Below, in pieces: positions 8,608 through 15,691 of a DNA stretch of 64,000 bases (within the stretch, counting starts at the first letter, position 1; each line of letters begins with the position of its first letter). The notes below the pieces were generated by a model. It was not told where the DNA came from. It made no database searches and saw only the letters and a program-made list of their open reading frames with translations. The translations under genes and the position numbers were made by a program. The stretch lies in the NCBI RefSeq assembly GCF_036010665.1, contig NZ_CP108581.1, positions 4,011,501 through 4,075,500 of the forward strand. The letters are read 5' to 3'. The stretch comes from Microbispora sp. NBC_01189 (GTDB taxonomy: Bacteria; Actinomycetota; Actinomycetes; Streptosporangiales; Streptosporangiaceae).

Positions 8608-9318
8608 TTAACAGTAGTGGTAGATCGTGCCGCTGGCACCCGCTCGATGGTCACAGGTGCCATCGTTGTGTCCCCAAATGTACAGGGTCAAGGAGACCCT
8701 CGGGAGGGGAGTGTAATTATTGTCGAAGGTACCTCTGGCGATGTGATCGACCCCACCGGGAGTGTAGGTCCCGAGCTTGTAGGGCACGAAATCGTTCCGT
8801 GTACACCCGCCATTCGACCAACCCAGGGCCGCTCCCCAAGAGGTTACGTCAGGGTTACAACTTCCTGACCAGTTGCTGACGTGCTTGCCGTCATAGCACC
8901 AGTTGAGCGTGGAGGTGAAGACCAGCGACTCCGGCGTTCCGTACGATTCTCTGATGGTGCCGCTGTGGGTGCACTTTGCGGCTGCCGCAGAGGAAGATGA
9001 AAGAGTGCTTGAAGAAGCTTCGTCCTTTGCCGGAATGATGGTTGTCTTGACGGTAGCGTTCTTCAATGCCAGTTCCGGGTGGCACCTGTAGAGCGCTGCT
9101 TGCTCCGAGGTGAGCCGGCCTGCTGCAACGAGATCGCCAGCGACCTTGTCGTAATAGGCGAGTTCATCGGCAGTCCTGGCGACGCACCCTGATGTGGGCG
9201 AAGGGGTCTCATCTGCAGAAGCCGGGCTGACATGCGCTGTCGTGGCGAGGGTTGCGAACAGCACCGCGAGTAGCGGTAGAACTCTCTGAAGGTAAGCCCT
9301 AGGTCTTGCTGTGGGCAT
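8608..9318 (-). CDS. Secreted Cys-containing protein, family not recognised
   Basis: 236 aa from the ATG at 9318, chosen because AGGAAGGA lies 6 nt upstream; a longer frame to 9357 lacks such a site. The Sec signal is textbook: basic PTARPRAYLQR, hydrophobic VLPLLAVLFATLATT, and cleavage near SPASA-DE. The mature protein has an N-terminal domain (CVARTADELAYYDKVAGDL... ending LYRCHPEL), a Ser/Ala-rich linker, then a C-terminal domain of about 110 residues. That domain has paired cysteines and aromatic strands (LNWCYDGKHVSNWSGSC, GGCTRNDF, TLYIWGHNDGTC, ending IYHYC). The C-terminal part looks like a disulphide-stabilised beta domain. Base composition is lower in G+C than its neighbours. Confidence 0.75.
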   Translation of the reverse strand: MPTARPRAYLQRVLPLLAVLFATLATTAHVSPASADETPSPTSGCVARTADELAYYDKVAGDLVAAGRLTSEQAALYRCHPELALKNATVKTTIIPAKDEASSSTLSSSSAAAAKCTHSGTIRESYGTPESLVFTSTLNWCYDGKHVSNWSGSCNPDVTSWGAALGWSNGGCTRNDFVPYKLGTYTPGGVDHIARGTFDNNYTPLPRVSLTLYIWGHNDGTCDHRAGASGTIYHYC

Positions 9319-9793
9319 GCGGTATCCTTCCTCGTGCATCGATTGATATGCCGCCACGGGCGGGTAAGGCAGGCAACGCCCCCGTCCGTGGCGATAACTA
9401 GAGCATGGCTAGTTAAAGATGTTCACCCCGTTCAGTCCTCGTTAGCCCCGTGTGTCTGCCGCGCCCGAACTCGCGAGGGTGAGGCAGACAAGGGAAGCGT
9501 AAAGGGTTAGCCACCTTTGTGGTAACCAATTTCAGTCAATCTGAATGTTTCGGTCGATATGCCGGGCAAGTGCCGCCCTATTTGAAGCTGAACCAAATTG
9601 CGGACATGCTTAGTTTGGGGATGAGGTGACCGAATTTCGGTTGCATGCCCCGGCGGGTGGCTTCACCGTGTGCCTCGATCGCGGCTGCTGCGCCTGCCAA
9701 TGTCGGAGTCACTCACGCATGTCATGGCGAACGGGAGAGGGATGTAGCCCGAATCTTTCGGTGTGATATCCGGTGGGCGGGTAGTTTAGGGCG
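9319..9793. other. 475-nt divergent intergenic region with several hairpins
   Basis: No coding frame is convincing here. The region is A+T-richer than its surroundings. It holds TAACTAG-N7-CTAGTTA (9395-9415), placed as an operator or promoter for the minus-strand secreted protein. It also holds an 8-bp stem TGTCTGCC/GGCAGACA with a 22-nt loop (9453-9490) and a bulged hairpin GGTTAGCCAC-CTTT-GTGGTAACC family (9505-9527). The plus-strand end carries the leaderless promoter of the acyltransferase. A structured untranslated RNA is possible but unsupported beyond these hairpins. Confidence 0.45.
9782..9793 (+). promoter_or_regulatory. Leaderless -10 element for the acyltransferase gene
   Basis: TAGTTT (9782-9787) matches TANNNT and ends 6 nt before the GTG at 9794. 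There is no ribosome-binding sequence in between. This is the same geometry as in front of gabD2 and pcrA. Confidence 0.45.
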
Positions 9794-11098
9794 GTGTTCA
9801 CCTCTCAGTCCGATACCGACCCGTCCGTTCCGCAGGGCTCATCGGTCCCAGCGCCCGTCACCGATGGCTCGCCGTCACCGCCGGCCACCCATGCCCAGGT
9901 GAGCACCGCTGGCACGCGGCTCGGCCGGCTGGCCTGGCTCGACGCGCTGCGCGGGATCGGCGCGATGGCGGTGGTCGGCGAGCACGCGCTGCCCTGGGTG
10001 ATGCCGTCGCTCCGCCCCTACTGGTTCAGCCTCGGCATGTACGGCGTGCTGGTCTTCTTCCTGGTCAGCGGGTACATCATCCCCGCGTCCCTGGAGAAGA
10101 GGGGCGACGTCGGCGCGTTCTGGATCAGCCGGGTCTTCCGGCTGTATCCCCTCTATCTGCTGGTGATCGCCTTCGTGCTGGTCATGGCGGTCTGGGTGCC
10201 GGTGCGCCAGGAGGTGCCCCGCCATCCCTCGGCCGTGGCCGCGCACCTGAGCATGCTGCTCGACGTCGTCCACATCGGCGCCGTCGCCGACCCGATGTGG
10301 ACGCTGTCGTACGAGATGGTCTTCTACCTGCTGGTGACCGCGTTGTTCGCGGGCGGGATGCACCGGCGCAGCGGAACGCTGGCGATCGTCTTCGGGGTGG
10401 TCGCGGTCGCCGCCGGGCTGGTGCTCTCGGCGCCGCTGCTGCCCGGCCACTGGCCGGCCGTCGTCGCCGGCGTGGTGTTCGTCGCGGGCCTGGCCTGCCT
10501 GATCACCGGCCGGTTCCGCACCGTCGCGGCGTACGCGCTGGGCCTGATGGCGCTCGTGCTCCTGCTCTTCGGCAGCTTCGTGCCGTGGTTCGGCGCGGCC
10601 ATCCTCGCGGTGATGTTCACGGGGACGGCGCTGTACCGCTGGGAGCGGGGCACGGCCGGGCTCGGCCCGGTCGCGGCCGCGGCGGTCCTCGTGGCCGCCG
10701 CGCCCGTGTGGTCGGCGCAGGCCGGTTGGTGGTGGGTGCAGCCCGGCGTCTGGATCACGACGATCGCGCTCGCCGGGGCGACGTTCGCGATCGGGATGGC
10801 GCTGCGCGGCAGGCGCGTCCCCGGCGTGCTGACCTGGCTCGGCCTGATCAGCTATTCGGTGTACCTGCTGCACCATCCGCTGCTGAAGTATCTCAACGCC
10901 CTCGTCGGGGACCTGAAGTCGGTGCCGGACACCGGCCGGGCGGCCCTCGCGCTCGGCTACCTCGCGGTGATGCTCACGCTGAGCTGGCTGACCTACCGCT
11001 TCGTGGAGTCGCCGGCCCAGCGCCTGGGCCGGCGGATCACTCGACGATCATCGTCACCGAGTCACGCGTCGGGTCGGGATATACCTGTCCCGGGATGA
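9794..11098 (+). CDS. Acyltransferase family 3 (OafA/YrhL-type) membrane O-acyltransferase
   Basis: 434 aa, polytopic. A hydrophilic N-terminal tail of about 45 residues is followed by the family signature: LAWLDALRGIGAMAVVGEHA with the conserved His near residue 61, GVLVFFLVSGY, and FWISRVFRLYPLYLL. About ten transmembrane segments follow, ending in the SYSVYLLHHPLL block and LTYRFVESP. Members transfer acetyl or succinyl groups from the cytoplasm to extracytoplasmic sugars, so it plausibly decorates an envelope polysaccharide, in keeping with the glycosyltransferase locus downstream. It converges with and overlaps the 3' end of the deacetylase gene by 62 bp. Confidence 0.85.
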   Translation: MFTSQSDTDPSVPQGSSVPAPVTDGSPSPPATHAQVSTAGTRLGRLAWLDALRGIGAMAVVGEHALPWVMPSLRPYWFSLGMYGVLVFFLVSGYIIPASLEKRGDVGAFWISRVFRLYPLYLLVIAFVLVMAVWVPVRQEVPRHPSAVAAHLSMLLDVVHIGAVADPMWTLSYEMVFYLLVTALFAGGMHRRSGTLAIVFGVVAVAAGLVLSAPLLPGHWPAVVAGVVFVAGLACLITGRFRTVAAYALGLMALVLLLFGSFVPWFGAAILAVMFTGTALYRWERGTAGLGPVAAAAVLVAAAPVWSAQAGWWWVQPGVWITTIALAGATFAIGMALRGRRVPGVLTWLGLISYSVYLLHHPLLKYLNALVGDLKSVPDTGRAALALGYLAVMLTLSWLTYRFVESPAQRLGRRITRRSSSPSHASGRDIPVPG

Positions 11099-11780
11099 GC
11101 TCCTCGCCCTCCAGCAGGGTGGACACGGTGACGAAGTGGTAGCCCTGGGCGGTCAGCTCCTTGAGCACCTTCGGCAGCGACTCGACGGTCTCCTTGACCG
11201 TCTCGTGCATCAGGACGACCTCGCCCTCCCCGGCCACCTCCAGGGCCCGTGAGGTGAGGAAGCCGACGTTCCGGTAGTCCTTGATGTAGTCCTTCGTGGC
11301 GGTGGTGCCCGGGATCTGGATGAGCCCGAACTTGGCGGTGATCTCCTCCACGCCGCCGTTGCGCAGCCCGCCGGGCGCGCGGAAGAGCACCGGCGCCTTC
11401 CCGACCGTCTTCTGGATGATCCGCTGGGTGTCGCCGATCTTCTTGTTGATCTCGGCGTACGTGAGCTCGGTCAGATATCTGCCGTCCCACGAGTGGTTGC
11501 CGATCTCGTGGCCGGCCTTGGCGATGCCCTGGGTGAGCTTCGGGTGCTTCTTCACCTCGGAGCCGATGAGGAAGAACGTGGCCTTCGCCTTGTACTTGGC
11601 GAGGGTCTTCAGCAGCGTCTGGTTGTACTGACCCGGACCGTCGTCGAAGGTCAGGGCGATGCACTTGTGGGTCGCGCAGAACGGCTCACGGGCCGCGCGA
11701 GCGTGGGCGGGGACGGGGAGGGCGGCGGCCGTCGCGAGAGCGCACGCGACCGCGAGGGGGATCAGACGACGTACGGCCAT
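11037..11780 (-). CDS. NodB-type polysaccharide deacetylase, secreted, with an altered metal site
   Basis: 247 aa. The ATG at 11780 is preceded by GAGGAG; a longer frame to 11834 is less likely. It has a Sec signal (MAVRRLIPLAVACALATAAA, cleavage near AHA-RA). NodB motif 1 is TFDDGP (Asp46/Asp47), motif 2 is GHEIGNHSWDG, motif 3 is FRAPGG, and a late VLMHE stands in for motif 5. Normal family members read H-S/T-x-x-H in motif 2; here the second metal His position is Gly100 (His96-Ser-Trp-Asp-Gly100). It may bind metal differently or be catalytically weak. The expected role is removal of N- or O-acetyl groups from peptidoglycan or envelope glycan. Confidence 0.85.
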   Translation of the reverse strand: MAVRRLIPLAVACALATAAALPVPAHARAAREPFCATHKCIALTFDDGPGQYNQTLLKTLAKYKAKATFFLIGSEVKKHPKLTQGIAKAGHEIGNHSWDGRYLTELTYAEINKKIGDTQRIIQKTVGKAPVLFRAPGGLRNGGVEEITAKFGLIQIPGTTATKDYIKDYRNVGFLTSRALEVAGEGEVVLMHETVKETVESLPKVLKELTAQGYHFVTVSTLLEGEELIPGQVYPDPTRDSVTMIVE

Positions 11781-11999
11781 GGGGGGTACTCCTCGGAAAT
11801 CTACAAGGCGGCATCGTAACGCGTCCGCCGCCACTTCCTCCCCTCCAGTCCGGTTCGGGCATGCAAATCCGGCATCCGGTTTCCGTGCCGGGAGCCGGCA
11901 AACCTTCGGCCAAGGAAGGGACTAAGGCGGCTCCGCCGGGGACGCGGTTCGCGATGCTGGGCCGGTCGGATGAGAAACCGCGCAGCGTGAGGAGGGCGG

Positions 12000-13952
12000 G
12001 TGAGGCGAGCCGCCACCCGGTCGGCGTGGGGGACGTGGATCGGGTTCGAATCCTGTCCGTCGCTGCTCGGCCGCCTCGTCGAGGGCTTCTCCGGCCCGTG
12101 GACGCCGCTGGAGGACCTTCCCGTCCCCGCGCCCACGCAGGAGACCGCGCCCACGCAGGAGACCGCGACCTCCCGGGGGACGGGGCGCGGGCGGAAGACG
12201 GGGGGCGTGCGGGAGGCGGTGTCCGCACGGAAGACCGTGCCCGTGCTGGAGACGGGGTGCGTGGTGCTCGCGGCGCGGTCCCCGGCCGACCTGCGCAGGG
12301 CCGTGCCCCTGCGGGTCCTGCTGCCGCGGGCGCCGCGCGTGCGGATCGCCGTCGCGGACGTGCCGCCCTGGGCGGGCCGGCCGCTGCCGGCCGCCGGGCA
12401 GGCGTCCTGCTGGCGCCTGCTGACCGGGCTGCGGGTCGCCCGCCGCGGGCGCGGCTGGCACCTGGAGGCCGCCTTCGCCGAGCCCGTCGCCGCCGGGGAG
12501 ATCCTGGCCCACGTCGCGTACGGCCTCTTCGGCACGGCCGGGACCACCACGCCCGTGGCCGGGCTGCTGGGCGCGGGCACGGCCGACTGGCGGCCCGGCG
12601 ACGCCAACGCCACCCTCGCGCCCGCGGGCGGCCCGGTGCCGGACCGTCGTGACGCCCCGGGCTGCGACCTGCCGGTGCGCGCCGGCGCCTCCCGCGTCCC
12701 GCCGGTGGACGAGGCCGTCGTCAACCCGATCGGGTTCCGGCCGCACCCCGAGGAGGGGGTCGCGGAGCTCACGCCGCACCGGGACGGGTTCGCCGTCATG
12801 TGCGGCTCCGCGACTCTCGTACGGCTGCCGCCCGGCGGGCGCGTCACGGACGTGGACATCGCCCGCCTGCGCGACGTCCGCGGGGTCGCGGTGCCCACGT
12901 CTGCAGCGCTCATCTCTGCCGGGTCCGCTTCTGCCGGGTCCACATCCTCTGGGCCCACGTCCGCCGGGTCCGCTTCTGCCGGGCTCGCGCCGGTCGTGGC
13001 GCGCGTCGTGGCCGCGCTGGCGGCCGCGGGGGTCCCGGTGCTCGCCGAGCCCGACCCGGCGCGCGACGAGGCGCTCGGCTCCGCGGTCGCCGCCGTCCTC
13101 GCCACCGTGACCACCGAGGCGCTCGCGTGCGACCTGCGCCGCGAGGAGATCAGCATCCGGCTGCGCAGGACCGCGCTGCGTGAGCACGGCTCCGCCGCGT
13201 GCTGGCGGCGGCTCGCCGTGGGGTCCGGCCTGTCCGCGCCGCCGCAGCCACGGGTGTCGATCCTGCTCTGCACCCGCCGCCCGGAGATGCTCCCGTTCGC
13301 GGTGGAGCAGATGGAGCGCCAGCGCGGCGTGACGGCCGAACTGATCGTGGGGCTCCACGGCTTCACCGCGCGGGAGGCGCCGCTTCCCCGCACGTCGTTG
13401 CCGGTCACCGTGATCGAGGCGCCCGCGACGACGCCGTTCGGCGAGGTCCTGAACCGGATGGCGGGCGCCGCGTCCGGGTCCTACCTCGCCAAGGTGGACG
13501 ACGACGACTGGTACGGCCCCGGCCACCTCGCCGATCTCCTGCTCGCCCGGCTCTACAGCGGCGCCGACCTGGTCGGGTCGGCCGCGGAGTTCGTCTATCT
13601 GGAGCAACTCGACGTGACGATCAGGCGGTGCATCGGCACCGAGCGCTTCGCGCCGCTGGTGGCCGGGGGGACGATGCTGGTCACCCGGGCCGCGTTCGAG
13701 GCGGCCGGCGGCTTCCGGCCGCTGCCGAGGACGGTCGACGGCCAGCTTCTGCAGGCCGTCGAGGCGGCGGGCGGCCGGATCTACCGCACCCACGGGTTCG
13801 GCTACCTGCTGCGCCGCCGCAGCGCGTATGGCCACACCTGGCGGCAGCCGGTGCAGTCGTTCCTCGCGTCCTACCAGGAGCAGTGGCGCGGGCTGGTCTT
13901 CAACGGACTGATGAAGGACGGTGCCCCATGGCGGGCGGAGGTGAGGACGTGA
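12000..13952 (+). CDS. GT2-family glycosyltransferase with a long N-terminal region
   Basis: 650 aa from a GTG at 12000 preceded by AGGAGG (short 4-nt spacing). The first ~410 residues match no domain I know and contain low-complexity runs (a two-copy 18-bp repeat at 12129-12164, and Ser/Ala/Gly repeats near residue 305). The last ~230 residues are a GT-A fold GT2 domain: PRVSILLCTRRPEMLPFAVEQM, then LAKVDDDDWYGPGHL with the metal-binding DDDD, and a GGFRPLPRTVDGQLLQAV acceptor-loop region. No membrane segments are seen, so it probably works at the inner face of the membrane. The next gene starts within its stop codon (GTGA), so they are coupled. N-terminal annotation is uncertain. Confidence 0.75.
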   Translation: MRRAATRSAWGTWIGFESCPSLLGRLVEGFSGPWTPLEDLPVPAPTQETAPTQETATSRGTGRGRKTGGVREAVSARKTVPVLETGCVVLAARSPADLRRAVPLRVLLPRAPRVRIAVADVPPWAGRPLPAAGQASCWRLLTGLRVARRGRGWHLEAAFAEPVAAGEILAHVAYGLFGTAGTTTPVAGLLGAGTADWRPGDANATLAPAGGPVPDRRDAPGCDLPVRAGASRVPPVDEAVVNPIGFRPHPEEGVAELTPHRDGFAVMCGSATLVRLPPGGRVTDVDIARLRDVRGVAVPTSAALISAGSASAGSTSSGPTSAGSASAGLAPVVARVVAALAAAGVPVLAEPDPARDEALGSAVAAVLATVTTEALACDLRREEISIRLRRTALREHGSAACWRRLAVGSGLSAPPQPRVSILLCTRRPEMLPFAVEQMERQRGVTAELIVGLHGFTAREAPLPRTSLPVTVIEAPATTPFGEVLNRMAGAASGSYLAKVDDDDWYGPGHLADLLLARLYSGADLVGSAAEFVYLEQLDVTIRRCIGTERFAPLVAGGTMLVTRAAFEAAGGFRPLPRTVDGQLLQAVEAAGGRIYRTHGFGYLLRRRSAYGHTWRQPVQSFLASYQEQWRGLVFNGLMKDGAPWRAEVRT

Positions 13953-15691
13953 CGGGGGGCGTGCGCATCCCGCTCAACGACTACGGGGTGCTCGGGCAGC
14001 CGCCGGCGCCGGGGGAGTGGACCCCCACGCTCACGGTGAGCGTGGTCATCCCCGCCCACCGCGCGGAGCACACGCTGCCGCTGACGCTGGCGAGCCTGGC
14101 CCGGCAGACCTACCCGGCCCACCTGACGGAGGTCGTGGTGGTGGACGACGGCGAGCGGCCCGCCCCGTCGCCTTCACCCGACGCCCGGCCTTCACCCGAC
14201 GCCTGGACCGCGCCATCCGGCTGGAGTGTGCCGTCCGCCTGGCCGGTGCCGGAACGGCTGCGCGTGGTCCGCCCGCGCGCCGGCGCGTGGGGGAGGGCGA
14301 GCGCCTGCGCGGCCGGGGCGGAGGCGGCCGAAGGCCAGGTGATCCTTTATCTCGACGCCGACCTCGTGCTGTTCCCCGAGCACGTCGAGGCGCAGATGCG
14401 CTGGCACCACCTCGCGGACCACCTTGTCGTGCTCGGGCATCTGAGGTTCGTGCCGGGCCTGGACGAGATCCCGGCGAGCGAGGTGCTCGCCGCCGTCGAG
14501 GCGGGCGCGGTGGACAAGCTGTTCGCCGAGGAGGACACCACCCCGCAGTGGACCGAGGGGCGCTGGGACCAGACCGACGATCTGCGCGCGGCGGGCTTCA
14601 CCGCGTTCTCCGTCATGGTCGGGGCGACGGCGTCGCTGCCCGCGGCGCTGCTGCGGGCCGCCGGGGGCCTGGACGCGTCACTCGTCCTCGGCGAGGACAC
14701 CGAACTGGGCTACCGGCTCGCCCAGGCGGGGGCCGTCTTCGTGCCCGACCGCGGCGCCCGCTGCTGGCATCTCGGCCGCTCGACCGTGATGCGCCGCGAG
14801 CCGGAGGTGAAGCGGCACAACTGGCCCTACCTCGCCGAACGCGTGCCCGTCTTCCGCTGGCTGCGCAGGCAACCGCACCGCGCCTACCTCGTGCCGTACA
14901 TCGAGGTCGTGGTCGACGCGGGGGAGGCCACCTTCGAGGAGGTCAGGGCGACGGTCGACGGCGTGCTCGCGGGACGCCTGCCGGACGTGCGGGTGACCGT
15001 GACCGGGCCGTGGGGACGGCTCCGCGGCGGGCGGCGCGACCCCCTCGGCGATCCGTCGCTCGACCTGCGCCTGATGCTGGCCTGCTACGAGGGGGAACCC
15101 CGGGTCCGGTTCCGGGAGACCGTACCGGACGACGCCTTCCCGGTGCCGTTCCGCTTCCACTGCCCGCCGGGCTGGGTCCCGTCGCGCGGCACCATCGGGG
15201 CGGTCGTCAAGCACGCCGACCGGCGGCGGCTGGGGATCGTCTCCCTCGCGCTGGACGAACGGGAGGACGGCGAGGTCGTCCACGCCCGGCTGGAGCGCAC
15301 GGCCGCCGTCACCCGCGCCCGCCGCTGCGCCCGGCCGGGTGACGACCTCGGCGACCTGATCCACGAGATGTTCGGCACGGTCTGGGACGCCGGCGACAAG
15401 TGGGGGCTCCTGCCCGCCGGGAGTGCGGAGATCGCGAGCAGCACCGGTGGTGTCGCGGGTGCCGGGAGCACGGGGAACGCCGGGAGCGGGGCCTTGCCTG
15501 GTCCCGGCCGCGCCTGGACGGGTGGTTCCGGTGCGCCACCGGGCGCCGGGGGCAGTTCCGGCCGTTCCGGTTCCGGCCGTTTTGGGGCCCGTCGTTTCGG
15601 GGCGCGGCCGCTGCGCCGCACCGCCCGCCTGCTGCGCCGGCGCCTGCGCGCCCTCGTGCGAAAGGACCGCCCGTGCCCCGCATCAGTGTGA
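13949..15691 (+). CDS. GT2-family glycosyltransferase
   Basis: 580 aa. The GTG at 13949 overlaps the previous stop (GTGA) and has GGAGG at 7-nt spacing, so it was preferred over the ATG at 13928. The GT-A domain has LTVSVVIPAHRAEHTLPLTLASLARQ, VVVVDDG, LYLDADLVLFP with the DxD motif, FSVMVGATASLPAALL, and GEDTELGYRLAQAG, which is typical of polymer-forming GT2 enzymes. A repeated SPDARPSPDAW insert interrupts the domain near residue 75. The C-terminal ~250 residues are a separate beta-rich region of unknown type, ending in a Gly/Ser-rich then very basic tail (RPLRRTARLLRRRLRALVRK) that could bind membrane or nucleic acid. Overlaps the next gene by 19 bp. Confidence 0.8.
   Translation: MTGGVRIPLNDYGVLGQPPAPGEWTPTLTVSVVIPAHRAEHTLPLTLASLARQTYPAHLTEVVVVDDGERPAPSPSPDARPSPDAWTAPSGWSVPSAWPVPERLRVVRPRAGAWGRASACAAGAEAAEGQVILYLDADLVLFPEHVEAQMRWHHLADHLVVLGHLRFVPGLDEIPASEVLAAVEAGAVDKLFAEEDTTPQWTEGRWDQTDDLRAAGFTAFSVMVGATASLPAALLRAAGGLDASLVLGEDTELGYRLAQAGAVFVPDRGARCWHLGRSTVMRREPEVKRHNWPYLAERVPVFRWLRRQPHRAYLVPYIEVVVDAGEATFEEVRATVDGVLAGRLPDVRVTVTGPWGRLRGGRRDPLGDPSLDLRLMLACYEGEPRVRFRETVPDDAFPVPFRFHCPPGWVPSRGTIGAVVKHADRRRLGIVSLALDEREDGEVVHARLERTAAVTRARRCARPGDDLGDLIHEMFGTVWDAGDKWGLLPAGSAEIASSTGGVAGAGSTGNAGSGALPGPGRAWTGGSGAPPGAGGSSGRSGSGRFGARRFGARPLRRTARLLRRRLRALVRKDRPCPASV

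Noticed and set aside
12030..12066. GGTTCGAATCC resembling a tRNA T-arm near the start of the first glycosyltransferase gene
   Set aside because: The T-stem is imperfect, the following seven bases find no acceptor-strand partner upstream, and no D- or anticodon arm can be drawn. A tRNA 3' fragment used as an attachment site is possible, but no integrase or second copy was seen.
13199..13948. Extension of the second GT2 frame far upstream of 13949
   Set aside because: The extension overlaps the conserved GT2 domain of the previous gene in another frame, and a perfect ribosome site marks GTG 13949.
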